DNA from: an uncultured Coriobacteriia bacterium
Lineage (GTDB): Bacteria > Actinomycetota > Coriobacteriia > Coriobacteriales > QAMH01
Direction of reading: 5' to 3'
Length of the DNA: 64,000 bases
Assembly (NCBI GenBank): GCA_959608885.1
Contig: CAUHSG010000005.1
Span: 1-64,000, forward strand
Below the pieces are notes generated by a model. It saw only the letters and a program-made list of their open reading frames with translations, was not told where the DNA came from and searched no databases. Numbering within the stretch: position 1 is the first letter of the stretch; every line of letters begins with the position of its first letter. A program made the position numbers and the translations under genes. Below are positions 50,826 through 60,669 of this stretch, one piece after another.

Positions 50826-51842
50826 TTAGCCCCTGTATCCATTGGGATTGGCCTGCTGCCAGTGCCACGAATCCGCGCACATGTCAGCGATGTCATATTG
50901 TGCCCGCCATCCGAGCTCGTCGGCCGCTTTGGTGCAATCGGCATAGCAGGCCGCTACGTCTCCCGCCCGGCGTGGCTTGATGGCGTAGGGAACCTCGACG
51001 CCGGTTGCCTTTTGGAAGGCATTGACCAGCTCGAGCACGCTCGTGCCGTTGCCCGTCCCCAGATTGTAGATATGTAAGCCGCCCTCGGGCTTGATTGCCT
51101 TGAGCGCAGCGACGTGACCACTTGCGAGGTCCATGACGTGGATGTAGTCGCGCACGCCAGTGCCGTCGGGCGTGTCGTAGTCATCGCCGAAGACGCCGAG
51201 CTCGTTGAGCTTACCCACGGCAACCTGCGTGATGTACGGCATGAGATTGTTGGGGATGCCGGCCGGATCCTCTCCCATAGTGCCCGATGGATGCGCGCCG
51301 ATCGGGTTGAAGTAGCGCAACAGCACGACGTTCATGTCCGGGATGGCGTGCTGTACGTCGGCGAGGATGTCCTCGATGATGGACTTGGTGCTCCCATAGG
51401 GATTGGTGGCTTCGCCCTTGGGCATGTCCTCGGTCAAGGGCAGTGCCTGCGGCGTGCCGTACACCGTGGCCGAACTCGAGAAGACGATGTTCTTGCAACC
51501 AGCATCACGCATGGCCTCGAGCAACTTGACCGTGCCGCCAACGTTGTTGTCGTAGTACTCGATGGGCTTTTCAACCGACTCGCCCACGGCCTTGAGACCG
51601 GCGAAGTGAATAACGCAGTCGATATCATGCTCGGCGAAAACCTCGCGCAGCTTGTCCGCATCACGAATATCACCCTCGATAAAGGGGACGTCAACTCCCG
51701 TGATAGCCTTGATACGCTCGAAGACGACCGGAGATGCATTGCACAAGTTGTCGTATGCGATAGGCTCGTGACCGGCATTCAGAAGCTCGATGATCGTGTG
51801 GCTTCCAATGAAGCCCGCCCCTCCCGTGACAAGAATCTTCAT
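50826..51842 (-). CDS. galE: UDP-glucose 4-epimerase
   Basis: GalE interconverts UDP-glucose and UDP-galactose. The 338-aa extended short-chain dehydrogenase has MKILVTGGAGFIGSHT, the NAD-binding DLCNAS region, VFSSSATVYG, the YxxxK catalytic pair in NPYGSTKSIIED, and RRAGDVAACYAD. ATG 51842 has GGGGAGAG upstream. It lies 11 nt before the ABC exporter genes and may share a transcript. Confidence 0.96.
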   Translation of the reverse strand: MKILVTGGAGFIGSHTIIELLNAGHEPIAYDNLCNASPVVFERIKAITGVDVPFIEGDIRDADKLREVFAEHDIDCVIHFAGLKAVGESVEKPIEYYDNNVGGTVKLLEAMRDAGCKNIVFSSSATVYGTPQALPLTEDMPKGEATNPYGSTKSIIEDILADVQHAIPDMNVVLLRYFNPIGAHPSGTMGEDPAGIPNNLMPYITQVAVGKLNELGVFGDDYDTPDGTGVRDYIHVMDLASGHVAALKAIKPEGGLHIYNLGTGNGTSVLELVNAFQKATGVEVPYAIKPRRAGDVAACYADCTKAADELGWRAQYDIADMCADSWHWQQANPNGYRG

Positions 51843-51931
51843 TGCTCTCCCCATGAGGTGGATTACTGACTTTCGGCCTATGATAACGCAGGAGCCATTC
51901 GATGAGAGAACGTTTGCGTAACGTCTTGCGA

Positions 51932-53128
51932 CTACTTGCGCAAGCCCCAGCAAAACAGCAACAGCATGAGGACCGAGCATGCTCCCATGACGATGGCAAG
52001 GCCGCCCACATAGCTTGCCCACGGCAAGGTCATGACGACGGTGCCCACGGCTCCGAACACGGTGTACATGAAGTTCACGATTGCGCTGGCCGACCCCACT
52101 TGCTCGGGTGGCTGGTCAAGCAGAACGACGAAGGCATGCGGGCGAATGATACCCTCCATGAGGGCGTAGGGCGCGAAGACGAGAAAGAGGGCGAGCGGCC
52201 CCCATGGTCCGAAGAGCCACGTAAGCGCGGCGCCCGCCAAGCCGAGCACGATGCAAAGCAGGGTAAGAGGCCTGGGGCGCATCATCTTCGACAGGCGCAG
52301 GTAGACGAAGGGGGCGAGCACGCTCACGACACAGGTACCGGCGTACACGAGGTTATAGACGAGATAGCTCGCGCCAAAATCGTCGAGCAGAATATACGAG
52401 GCCACGGCGATATAGCCCATATAGGGCAGCCCGGCCAGGGCGACGATAAGCGCCATGGTGCAAAACGTGCGCTTCGAAAGCAGCCTGCGCCCACGGGAAA
52501 GCGTATCGCGCAGGGCCGGAATGACACCGGAGGCGAGCCGCTGGGAAGGCTGCAAGGTCTCGGTGATGAGAAAGGCGAAGACAAGGTCGACGCTTCCCAT
52601 GACGGCGAGGGCGACGAATATCTCGCGCCATCCGCCGATGCTCAGCAGCAGCGTTCCAAGGAAAGGGGCGAGGACGGGGCCGATGATGACAAGCGACTGC
52701 AAAAGCGACATCGCGAACTTGAGGTCCTTGTCGGCATAGGCATCCTTGATGAGCGCCGTGACATCGGTCTCGACCAGACCGAAGCCGATTGCCTGCCCGA
52801 TGCGAAATACCGTGAGCATGAGCACCGAGCTGGAAAGCGCGCAGCCGAACGAGGAGGCGGCGAAGATCGCGCAGCTCGCCACGAGGACCGGCTTGCGCCC
52901 GAACTTATCGGAAAGCGGTCCCGAGACGAGAATCGCGAAAGCCGAGACGAACATGAACATGAACATCGTGAGGTTGAGAAACGATGCGGTAGTGTCAAAC
53001 TCGTGAAGGAGACCGGGAAGCGCCGGCACATACATGTCGATCGCGAGGATGAGCGTCGTGTTGATGACGAGCACGCACGCCAAAAAGGCGCGCGGACCGA
53101 GGTGTTTCTGTGGCATGGCGAGTTGCAT
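51932..53128 (-). CDS. Bcr/CflA-type MFS multidrug efflux transporter
   Basis: The protein has 12 predicted membrane segments and the DHA1 signature MYVPALPGL, the loop-2 motif GPLSDKFGRKPVLVAS and FGLVETDVTALIKDAY. The Bcr/CflA group exports drugs such as bicyclomycin and chloramphenicol. ATG 53128 gives 398 aa; ATG 53116 is also possible. No local regulator is adjacent. Confidence 0.88.
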   Translation of the reverse strand: MQLAMPQKHLGPRAFLACVLVINTTLILAIDMYVPALPGLLHEFDTTASFLNLTMFMFMFVSAFAILVSGPLSDKFGRKPVLVASCAIFAASSFGCALSSSVLMLTVFRIGQAIGFGLVETDVTALIKDAYADKDLKFAMSLLQSLVIIGPVLAPFLGTLLLSIGGWREIFVALAVMGSVDLVFAFLITETLQPSQRLASGVIPALRDTLSRGRRLLSKRTFCTMALIVALAGLPYMGYIAVASYILLDDFGASYLVYNLVYAGTCVVSVLAPFVYLRLSKMMRPRPLTLLCIVLGLAGAALTWLFGPWGPLALFLVFAPYALMEGIIRPHAFVVLLDQPPEQVGSASAIVNFMYTVFGAVGTVVMTLPWASYVGGLAIVMGACSVLMLLLFCWGLRK

Positions 53129-53176
53129 GTTGCCTAGGATAGCGTAACGGGGCGAAGACGCCATGCCAGACCGGCA

Positions 53177-54088
53177 TCACGTCTTGCGAAAGCTCAGGGA
53201 ACCGCTCGCCATGTCCACGTCAAAGCGCCCGATGACCTCGGCATTGGGGTCTCCATAGGTGACACTTCCCTTGGCGTTGGGCGGCCCGGCATACGGCGAT
53301 CCCGATTGCACTGGGAAATCACTATCAACACGACCCGACAGGGCATCATAGGAGAGCCCGAAGGCGCTCTGGCCTGGAAGCGCGACGTTTACCGAGCCAC
53401 TCGCAATATCCAGCTTCCCGGTCTTGGGACACTGTCTGGTCGAGATGCTGACGTCGCCACTGGCTATCTTCAGGTCAAACGCCTCGGTGAGATCGCCAGC
53501 CAAGGCGACGTAACCACTCGCGATGTCGGCTTTGAGATTCTGGACGACCACATCGGCTACCTCGACAGTGCCGGATGCGACGCCGAGCTTCGCTGTCTGG
53601 CACGTCAGGCCCTCGACCGTGTAATCGCCCGAAGCGACATCAAGCTCGAAGCGCTCGAGGGATTGGGCGACGCTACGCGGAACCTTGACCTCGAGCTGCT
53701 TGGAGCCGAAGCTCGAGCAGCCCGAAATGCCGTTTTTGAGAGTGTCGTAGCTAATGTAGAGAGTGCCGTTCTCGCAGGTCCAGCGCAGGGGATGGCTGTG
53801 CACGGCCGAGCCCGTCTCCGTAAAGACGACCTCGCCACCCGTCTCGGCATCGTCGCAAACGGTGACGGCAGCCGACCCGGCCGCCCACGCAATGGAGATG
53901 CTACGCACATCTGCGCCGGCGACAGTCCCCGCACCGGTTTCGCGCATGGTGACATCATCGTAGGAATAGTCGAAGTCGTAGCTCGGCGTGCAGCGCGCGG
54001 AGCAGCTCGCGATGCCTCCGCACAGCACGATGGCCAAGAGGACGAGAAGGCCGACCTTCACATACGAAGCGGTTGTGAGACGCGTCAT
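53177..54088 (-). CDS. DUF4097-type repeat lipoprotein
   Basis: The 303-aa protein has an N-terminal hydrophobic segment ending in a lipobox-like GGIASC and then a beta-rich body in which a short DxASG turn recurs (LDVASGDYTVEG, LGVASGTVEV, ADIASGYVAL, LKIASGDVSI, LDIASGSVNV, VDMASGSLSF). This is the DUF4097 'toastrack'-like adhesin fold. It follows the membrane Xre regulator by 2 nt. Such pairs are linked to envelope stress in Gram-positive bacteria; the precise role is unknown. Confidence 0.85.
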   Translation of the reverse strand: MTRLTTASYVKVGLLVLLAIVLCGGIASCSARCTPSYDFDYSYDDVTMRETGAGTVAGADVRSISIAWAAGSAAVTVCDDAETGGEVVFTETGSAVHSHPLRWTCENGTLYISYDTLKNGISGCSSFGSKQLEVKVPRSVAQSLERFELDVASGDYTVEGLTCQTAKLGVASGTVEVADVVVQNLKADIASGYVALAGDLTEAFDLKIASGDVSISTRQCPKTGKLDIASGSVNVALPGQSAFGLSYDALSGRVDSDFPVQSGSPYAGPPNAKGSVTYGDPNAEVIGRFDVDMASGSLSFRKT

Positions 54089-54090
54089 GG

Positions 54091-54789
54091 TTATCGGCCC
54101 TCCTCACGTTTTTCCTCGTGAGAGGCACGCCAGTTCGGGTCGTCTTCGACGACGCGAACGATCCAGTAGTAGATGGGAATCGTGAGGAAGATGACCCAGC
54201 CGGGGTGCCACCATCCAAAGACGAAGCCGATCACCAGGAAGATGATCACGCACAGCACGGGATACGGAAACGTCGCCCAGGGGCTATGCGCGGGACGTGT
54301 GGATGCGTGCTGTCCGTCGGGCGCCTGCGGAGCATAGCGCGTCTGCGGGTCGGGTGGTGGTGGCTGCGGCGTGTCCGGAGCCTTTCCCTGCGCGCCGGAA
54401 GCGTCCTTGGTCGCCTGCGCGACGGCGTCCTTGAGCTCGTCTTTCAGCTCGTGGACCTGCGCGGCAGCCTCGGCACGGGCGGTCGACGCCGCCACGCTTT
54501 CGGCAGCTGCCGTGATGACGTCGGCGGAGACTTCGGCCGTCGCCTCCTTGTCGGCTTCCTCGAAGCGCACGTCATCACTGATATCCACATCCACGCGCAC
54601 TAACTCGTCAAGCGTCACGCCATAGAGATCTGCGAGGGCAATGAGATTGCCCGTGTCGGGTGATGATTCCGCTCGCTCCCATTTGGAGACGGCTTGTCGG
54701 GAAAGGCCAAGCCTATTTGCCAGTTCCTCCTGGCTATAGCCCTTCTCGCGACGCATAGCTGCAAGGCGCTGCGCGATCTCTACGTTCAT
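54091..54789 (-). CDS. Xre-family regulator with C-terminal membrane segment
   Basis: The 232-aa protein starts at 54789 (AAAGGG upstream) with a Cro/CI helix-turn-helix (MRREKGYSQEELANRLGLS, RQAVSKWERAESSPDTG). An Ala-rich acidic helix (about 65-130) and a Pro-rich linker follow, then two hydrophobic segments near the end (YPVLCVIIFLVIGFVFGW and WVIFLTIPIYYWIV). A membrane-tethered DNA-binding protein translated just before the DUF4097 lipoprotein suggests signalling from the envelope. Confidence 0.88.
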   Translation of the reverse strand: MNVEIAQRLAAMRREKGYSQEELANRLGLSRQAVSKWERAESSPDTGNLIALADLYGVTLDELVRVDVDISDDVRFEEADKEATAEVSADVITAAAESVAASTARAEAAAQVHELKDELKDAVAQATKDASGAQGKAPDTPQPPPPDPQTRYAPQAPDGQHASTRPAHSPWATFPYPVLCVIIFLVIGFVFGWWHPGWVIFLTIPIYYWIVRVVEDDPNWRASHEEKREEGR

Positions 54790-54957
54790 GCGGGTGCCCT
54801 TTCGTCTTGACGTCATGCATCCTCTCATTCGTCAAACATACGGGTTGCGCCTTGGTTGCACTAGCCTTTTTAGTAGTCATTTCACGCATTATCGCACGCA
54901 ACCGACGGTTGCACACATTCATGAGCGGGGATAACGATAGCCCGCTTGGAGGTTTTG

Positions 54958-55356
54958 CTAATATCCCATCTCGTGAAGGCGCGCGTCACCTAGGCCGAAG
55001 TAATGCCCGATTTCGTGGATGACGGTCTTGCGGACCTCCTCGGCGATTTGATCGCGCGTGGCGAAGCAGCGTTCGTGCGGCCCCTTGAAGATGGTGATGA
55101 CATCAGGGTATCCGCCCTCGAAATCGCCGTAGTAGCGCTCGGTAAGGGGCACGCCGCTATACAGGCCCAGAATCTCCCCGCCGTAGCGTGTGCCTGCCGG
55201 ATTGCCCGCCTGGTCCAGCCTTCGTAGCTCCTCGTCGGTGGGCTCGTCGGCGATGACCACCGCGACGTTTTCCATGTCCTGCATGAACTGCTCGGGCATG
55301 TCATCGAGCGCCTGCTCGACCAGCTCCTCGAATTCGTCATCGCTCATGTGAACCAT
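54958..55356 (-). CDS. Minimal zincin, DUF1025/metallopeptidase family protein
   Basis: The 132-aa protein belongs to a family of small metallopeptidase-like proteins. It has the HExxH zinc motif in VIHEIGHYFGLGD and the upstream strand VITIFKGPHERCF. The third ligand should lie in GLGDARL. The ATG at 55356 has GGGAGG. It follows directly on upp's strand upstream of nothing obvious. Substrate unknown. Confidence 0.85.
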   Translation of the reverse strand: MVHMSDDEFEELVEQALDDMPEQFMQDMENVAVVIADEPTDEELRRLDQAGNPAGTRYGGEILGLYSGVPLTERYYGDFEGGYPDVITIFKGPHERCFATRDQIAEEVRKTVIHEIGHYFGLGDARLHEMGY

Positions 55357-55365
55357 GGGTCCTCC

Positions 55366-55995
55366 CTATTTCGTGCCGAAGATGCGGTCGCCCGCATCGC
55401 CCAGACCGGGAACGATGTAAGCGTCCTCGTTGAGGCCCTCATCCACGGCGGCGACGTAGATGTCAACATCGGGATGGGCCGTGCGCACCGCCTCGATTCC
55501 CTGCGGTGCGGCAACCAAGTTCACGAGACGGATGTTGTTGCAGCCGCGCTTTTTCAAGCTAGAGATGGCGTCAACCGCACTGCCACCCGTGGCCAGCATC
55601 GGGTCCACCACCATGATGACAGAACTCTCGTAGCCCTCGGGCATCTTGTAGTAGTACTCCTCGGGCAGGTGCGTCTGCTCGTTTCGCACGAGGCCGATAT
55701 GACCCACGTGGGCAAAGGGCATGAGCTCCAGCAGACCGTCGACCATACCGAGACCGGCGCGCAAGATGGGCACGATGGTGAAGAAGTCGTCCTTGAGGAC
55801 GGGAAAGGAGGCGCGACAGATTGGCGTGTCGACCTCGCGCAGCTTGGTGGGAAAGTCGCGCGTAATCTCGTAGCCCATCAGGATAGAGATTTCCTTGAGG
55901 AGTGCCCTGAACTCAGGCGAAGTCGTGTCGCGATCGCGCATGTGCGTAAGCTTTGCCTCGATGAGCGGATGGTCGATGACGTGCACGCTTGCCAT
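55366..55995 (-). CDS. upp: Uracil phosphoribosyltransferase
   Basis: It salvages uracil to UMP. The 209-aa protein has the MASVHVIDHPLIEAKLTHMR opening, the PRPP loop VMVVDPMLATGGSA and the uracil-binding C-terminus around YIVPGLGDAGDRIFGTK. ATG 55995 has AAAGG upstream. Its stop lies 9 nt before the zincin start codon. Confidence 0.96.
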   Translation of the reverse strand: MASVHVIDHPLIEAKLTHMRDRDTTSPEFRALLKEISILMGYEITRDFPTKLREVDTPICRASFPVLKDDFFTIVPILRAGLGMVDGLLELMPFAHVGHIGLVRNEQTHLPEEYYYKMPEGYESSVIMVVDPMLATGGSAVDAISSLKKRGCNNIRLVNLVAAPQGIEAVRTAHPDVDIYVAAVDEGLNEDAYIVPGLGDAGDRIFGTK

Positions 55996-56141
55996 GGTCT
56001 GCGCCTTTCGCGAGAAGTGGTGTCGTGGGGGATATTGTAGCCGTTGGCGCATTGGCAAGGACAATAGAACATCTTTCATCTTGCTTATTTAACAGCTACT
56101 TTAAATGCGTCATATATTGATATGGGAGTCACAAGCACGGC

Positions 56142-57419
56142 CTAAACAGCAGCACAGCGACGCCTCCATGACCGATAAATACCCCAGAGCACGGACAGCA
56201 CAAGCACGACGAGCATCACGCAACCGAAAGCCGGGTAGAGCTGAAAAGACGTCAATCCCGTTGCAGCCATAGCGTATGTCAACGTCTGCGAACTTGCACT
56301 TACGGCAAGCCCATTCGATGCCGCAACCACCGAAGTCGCCATACCGTTTTTAGCATTGGGCACAAGCTCGGTGCAGTACGTATAGAAGAAGCAGAAATAG
56401 AACGCCCAGCCAAGACCGGCAAGTGCAAGAGTCATCGCTGTGACAATCTGCGAATCCGTCCACGACAAGATAAAGAAAGCGGCGGCAATGGCAAGCAGCC
56501 CCGGAATGTACACCTTATTCTTCAAGGCCTTGTAGAAAAGGCCGAACGCGATTGATCCGATAGCAGTAGATATGGTCAAAATACTCGTAAGCAACCCCGT
56601 AAACGCCTCATCGCCCAACCCCTTGTCGGAAACGTAAACGCCCACGAGATACAAAATAATGTAGTAGAGCAGGGCCACAAAGAAAACTTGTACTGTCAGC
56701 GGCGCAATTGCCACCCACCATTTTTTCATGGCCCCACCCTCATTAGTCCGCGCCACGTTCATAGCCCGGCCAAGCGCACCGGCAGACGAACGTGATTCGC
56801 CATGTACTGCTTCCACGCGTTCGAAGGTATCTGTCTTTGGGGGAAAGGAGGGAAGGAACGCAACGAGCATGGCGAGAACGGGGACAGCAAGCCAGTACGC
56901 CCTATAGGAAAGCACCCATCCGTCAACGGCAAGAAAGCCGGACGCAGATGCGAGCAGGGCGCCCAGCACGGACATGCAGGCGTTATACCAACCTACATAG
57001 CGCGCGTGCTGCGTATCATCAGTAAAAAGGTCTGCGAGAATGGCAAAAGCCGCTGTGTTGGTTATGCCCCAACCAATACCGGTGGCGAGCAGTCTCATTA
57101 CGACGAAATACCAAACATTCACATACAAGATGCCAAATACGGACGAGAGGGTAAAGATGGCAAAACCCGCGACCATGATGATGCGCTTGTCTACACGATC
57201 GCACAGGTATCCAGCTAGAAGACCGAACGGAAGCCCGACGAGCGCGGGACCCGTTATTCCCAGATTTACGAGCCACAAGGGCGCATCGGCAAATGCCTCG
57301 TAAACATTCGCGACTATTGGATTTATTACCAAATCCCCCATGGTGCACATGGAAGAAAGGAACAGTGCCGCCAATGCAAGAAACAAGCGCGGTCTCGAAA
57401 TGTGGGTTGCATTTGCCAT
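56142..57419 (-). CDS. MFS transporter, paralogue of the carrier at 59134
   Basis: The 425-aa protein has 12 predicted membrane segments and is closely related to the carrier at 59134-60387; both contain ALFLSSMCT, then MGDLVINPIVANVYE or LGDLVVNPIVANLYE, GPALVGLPFGLLAGYLCDR and WGITNTAAFAILADLF. It lies 19 nt after the amidohydrolase gene on the same strand and probably carries that enzyme's substrate or product. Substrate class unknown. Confidence 0.88.
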   Translation of the reverse strand: MANATHISRPRLFLALAALFLSSMCTMGDLVINPIVANVYEAFADAPLWLVNLGITGPALVGLPFGLLAGYLCDRVDKRIIMVAGFAIFTLSSVFGILYVNVWYFVVMRLLATGIGWGITNTAAFAILADLFTDDTQHARYVGWYNACMSVLGALLASASGFLAVDGWVLSYRAYWLAVPVLAMLVAFLPSFPPKTDTFERVEAVHGESRSSAGALGRAMNVARTNEGGAMKKWWVAIAPLTVQVFFVALLYYIILYLVGVYVSDKGLGDEAFTGLLTSILTISTAIGSIAFGLFYKALKNKVYIPGLLAIAAAFFILSWTDSQIVTAMTLALAGLGWAFYFCFFYTYCTELVPNAKNGMATSVVAASNGLAVSASSQTLTYAMAATGLTSFQLYPAFGCVMLVVLVLSVLWGIYRSWRRRCAAV

Positions 57420-57438
57420 CTATCAATCCCCCTATTGG

Positions 57439-59058
57439 CTAAGCCTCGTAGACAACTTGGCCGTCAACAATGGTGAGAGCAACCTCTGCTTCGAGAATCT
57501 CTTCCGGAGCCGCGGTAAACAGGTTGCGATCCATCACCACAATGTCAGCCAGCTTACCTCTCTCAATCGAGCCAATCTCATGCTCGTAGCCCTCCGCGTA
57601 GGCAGCGCCGTAGGTGTACGCCTGCAAGGCCTGAGCCAACGTGATTCTCTGCTCTGGGACAAACCCTCCCTCGGGCTGGGCATCCCACGGCTGTTGGCGT
57701 GTTATGGCAGCATAGATACCCTCCATGGGATTGAAGTTCCAAACGGGGGCATCGGTTCCAAATGCAACGACTGCATGAGAATCAAGCAGCGATTTCTGAG
57801 GCCACATATACGGAATCCATTTCTCGCCCAGAAGCGCGGGATAGCCCTCAACGTTGAGGACCGAGTGAATTGGCTGCATCGACGCGATTACGCCAAGCTG
57901 AGCAAAGCGCTCGATATCGTCAGGACAACACGTTTCGATATGCTCGATGCAGTTATGGTGGCCCTTGAACCCTTGTTCCTTGCCAACCTGCTCGAACACG
58001 TCAAGCGCTTGCTTGACTGCTCCGTTGCCGATGCAGTGCAAACGCACGGAATAGCCGGCAGCATCCGCCTGTCGCACAAGAGAAAGTAGCTCGTCGTACG
58101 CAACAGTAGGCTCACCGCATGTAGAGGGGTCGTCTGCATAGGGTTCTGTAAGATACCCGGTATGCGCCTCGCACACACCGTCCGTGATGAGCTTCACGCC
58201 GGCAAAGCGAACATGATCGCCAATGATGTTGTCCTGACACCAGCGCGCCCCTTCGAGACCGTCTGTCATCTTTGGGAAAAGACTAAGACGTATGGGCAGT
58301 TTTCCCTCTGCGTCAAATTCGTTGAATATTCTCATGTTGTCGTGCTCTTCTATGCCGCCGTATGGCCACACGACACCAGCGGCAGTAACGCCATGAGACA
58401 AGCATTCGTTGAACGAGGCGTTGAGTGCACGATCCATGTCACACGACACGTTCGCAAGCCCCCAAACGGGATCATTTGCGGGCGGCTCGAAATTAAGACC
58501 GGAAAGGCTTCCGTCGTCATTGCGTCCGATATAGCCTCCGTCCGGATCAGGCATGCCGGCAGTGTAACCAGCTGCGGCCAAACCAGCGCTATTCGTCCAC
58601 CCCATATGCATATCCCAACTAGCAAAATACGCTGGGCGATCAGGCACGAGCTCATCGAGGAGTTCCTTTGTCGGCTTTTCGCCGTTTTCCCAAGAATCGA
58701 AATTAAGGTCGCAACCCACAATCCACTTGTTTTCCGGATGTTGAGCTGCAAATCCCCTGATTGCCTCGGAAACCTCTGCCTTGCTTGTCAGGCCCTCCAG
58801 AGAAAGCGTGTACTCGGCATCCTTCATGATGCCGTTCTGAAGAAAGTGCGTATGAGCGTCATTGAATCCAGGGCACACAAGAGCATCCCCGGCGTCAATT
58901 ACGCGCGTTTCAAAACCAATGTGCTCGTCCGCTTCATGCTCGCTCAGGACACCAATGATGCGGCCGTCCCTGATTACCACGGCACCTGCTACGGGTTTCA
59001 GCGTATTGCCGGTAAATATCGTTGAGCTCTTAATGACAATATCAGCCTTACTGGACAT
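57439..59058 (-). CDS. YtcJ-like amidohydrolase (amidohydrolase_3 family)
   Basis: A metal-dependent hydrolase of 539 aa. Features are DALVCPGFNDAHTHFLQNG with the metal-binding HxH, WDMHMGWTNSAGL, the VRLHCIGNGAVKQALD histidine, HHNCIEHIETC, and the late VVAFGTDAPVWNF aspartate motif. YtcJ relatives act on amides, carbamates or aryl-amide side chains. It is bracketed by two paralogous MFS carriers, suggesting uptake and hydrolysis of an external compound. No signal peptide, so it works in the cytoplasm. Confidence 0.88.
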   Translation of the reverse strand: MSSKADIVIKSSTIFTGNTLKPVAGAVVIRDGRIIGVLSEHEADEHIGFETRVIDAGDALVCPGFNDAHTHFLQNGIMKDAEYTLSLEGLTSKAEVSEAIRGFAAQHPENKWIVGCDLNFDSWENGEKPTKELLDELVPDRPAYFASWDMHMGWTNSAGLAAAGYTAGMPDPDGGYIGRNDDGSLSGLNFEPPANDPVWGLANVSCDMDRALNASFNECLSHGVTAAGVVWPYGGIEEHDNMRIFNEFDAEGKLPIRLSLFPKMTDGLEGARWCQDNIIGDHVRFAGVKLITDGVCEAHTGYLTEPYADDPSTCGEPTVAYDELLSLVRQADAAGYSVRLHCIGNGAVKQALDVFEQVGKEQGFKGHHNCIEHIETCCPDDIERFAQLGVIASMQPIHSVLNVEGYPALLGEKWIPYMWPQKSLLDSHAVVAFGTDAPVWNFNPMEGIYAAITRQQPWDAQPEGGFVPEQRITLAQALQAYTYGAAYAEGYEHEIGSIERGKLADIVVMDRNLFTAAPEEILEAEVALTIVDGQVVYEA

Positions 59059-59086
59059 AGCCTTTCCCTTTCTGTCGTTCTTGATG

Positions 59087-59115
59087 AAAAAAGGGGCGAC
59101 CTCATAAGTCGCCCC
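59087..59115 (-). terminator. Terminator after the second MFS carrier
   Basis: On the minus strand GGGGCGAC / GTCGCCCC with a 7-nt loop is followed by six T. It lies 19 nt after the carrier's stop and reduces read-through into the amidohydrolase gene. Confidence 0.9.
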
Positions 59116-59133
59116 TTAGCGAAAGCCAGATGA

Positions 59134-60387
59134 TTACTTGTTGCCAAGTCCCTCATCACGCGCCTCGTTTGCCTGCTCTTGCGCGGATTGCGCCTTACCA
59201 CCCTTGCGCATGGACAAGACGAAGACAAGCGAAACCACTGCGACGGCAATGAGCACGTAACCGAAAATCGGCCATGCCTGGACAGCGGTCAGACCCGTCG
59301 CCCCAACAATTCCCGTCAGGAGATAAGACGAACCAGCCGCGGCCAATCCATCGGAAAACGCAACGATGGAAGTTGCCGTACCAGCCTTGGAAGCAGGGAC
59401 GAGCTCGGTCACGCGAACATAAAAGTAGCAGAAGTAGAACGGCCAGAAAAAGCCGGCAACAACAACGCATACAATCGTGACGACGGGATTTGGGAAGAAG
59501 CCCATTGCAATGAAGCACACGCCCATGATGATGGTCGCTGGAATGTAGACAAAGTTTTTCATGCGCTTATAGACAGCGCCGAAAATCAGCGACGCTACAG
59601 CCGTTGCAATCGTGCCAGCAGAGGCCAACATACCGATGAACGCCTCATCGCCAACTCCTGCATCCATAACGTAAACGGCAATCATGTAAAGCATCACGAA
59701 ATAGCAGATTGCAATAAAGAAAACCTGGACAGCGAGCGGCAGAGTCTTGACCCACCAGCCCTTGGGCGCGGGCGCGGGCTTGTTTTCGCTCTTTGCTGCG
59801 ATATGACTTGGCGGAAGTTTCGGCAAGAACACGATGAGCATGATGAGCACAGGAACAGAAATCCAGTAGGTAAAGAATGCGTTCTGCCAAGCGGAAACGG
59901 CCAAAACACCGGCAACGGCTGCCATAATTGCGCCCATGATGGACATCACGGAGTTATACCATCCAACATATTTTCCATGCTCATCTTCATTCGGGAACAT
60001 ATCCGCGAGAATAGATAGAGCAGCCGTGTTAGTGATTCCCCAGCCCACACCAGTCGCGAAGCAACGCAGGGTGACGAAGGCATAGATGTTTTCCTGAGCA
60101 CCGAACACGGCGGACACCGTAAAGATGGCAAAGCCGGCTACCATGACCCATTTCTTATCTATGCGATCGCAGAGAAGGCCTGCCAAGAGGCCGAATGGAA
60201 GTCCGACGAGCGCCGGGCCTGTAATGCCGAAATTGATAAGCCACTCGGGATCGTTCGCAAACACTTCATAAAGATTTGCCACGATAGGATTGACAACCAA
60301 GTCACCCAACGTGCACATGGACGACAGGAACAGCGCCGCAAGCGCAAGCACCATCCTGCCCTTCGAAAGCTGCTTTGCTTCAGTCAT
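59134..60387 (-). CDS. MFS transporter divergent from the membrane LuxR gene
   Basis: The 417-aa protein has 12 predicted membrane segments and a charged C-terminal tail (MRKGGKAQSAQEQANEARDE). It is a paralogue of the carrier at 56142-57419. GGGGAG precedes the ATG. It is divergent from the regulator at 60670, which is the usual arrangement for regulator-transporter units in this bacterial group. Substrate unknown. Confidence 0.88.
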   Translation of the reverse strand: MTEAKQLSKGRMVLALAALFLSSMCTLGDLVVNPIVANLYEVFANDPEWLINFGITGPALVGLPFGLLAGLLCDRIDKKWVMVAGFAIFTVSAVFGAQENIYAFVTLRCFATGVGWGITNTAALSILADMFPNEDEHGKYVGWYNSVMSIMGAIMAAVAGVLAVSAWQNAFFTYWISVPVLIMLIVFLPKLPPSHIAAKSENKPAPAPKGWWVKTLPLAVQVFFIAICYFVMLYMIAVYVMDAGVGDEAFIGMLASAGTIATAVASLIFGAVYKRMKNFVYIPATIIMGVCFIAMGFFPNPVVTIVCVVVAGFFWPFYFCYFYVRVTELVPASKAGTATSIVAFSDGLAAAGSSYLLTGIVGATGLTAVQAWPIFGYVLIAVAVVSLVFVLSMRKGGKAQSAQEQANEARDEGLGNK

Positions 60388-60562
60388 TTCTCCCCAATCC
60401 TTTCTTCGGAAGCATTAGGCAGCGCCCTCTGCGCCGCCATGGAAGATGGAGGGACTTTAGCCCGCAAGCTGCGGAAGACGAAACATTCGAAGTTTATGGT
60501 TTAGAGATTGTTCACAGCCGCTCTCCTCGCAATGATGCCGTATTCGAGAATGGAGGCGCATA

Positions 60563-60613
60563 TTGACATGCCCATAAGTTGCTTATGGTTTGCGAGGTCA
60601 CAGGCATACCTGT
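60563..60613. promoter_or_regulatory. Dyads in the divergent MFS/LuxR promoter region
   Basis: TTGACA (60563) is followed by TATGGT (60584) at a short 15-nt spacing. CCATAA-GTTGC-TTATGG (60572-60588) overlaps this -10. A second perfect dyad, ACAGG-CATA-CCTGT, lies at 60600-60613. Both are candidate operators. The rest of 60388-60669 holds no gene. Confidence 0.4.
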
Positions 60614-60669
60614 CATGAAAAGTGTTGCATAATAGCGAAACCGAGAACAAGCAGGGGAAGGTCGTGGGT

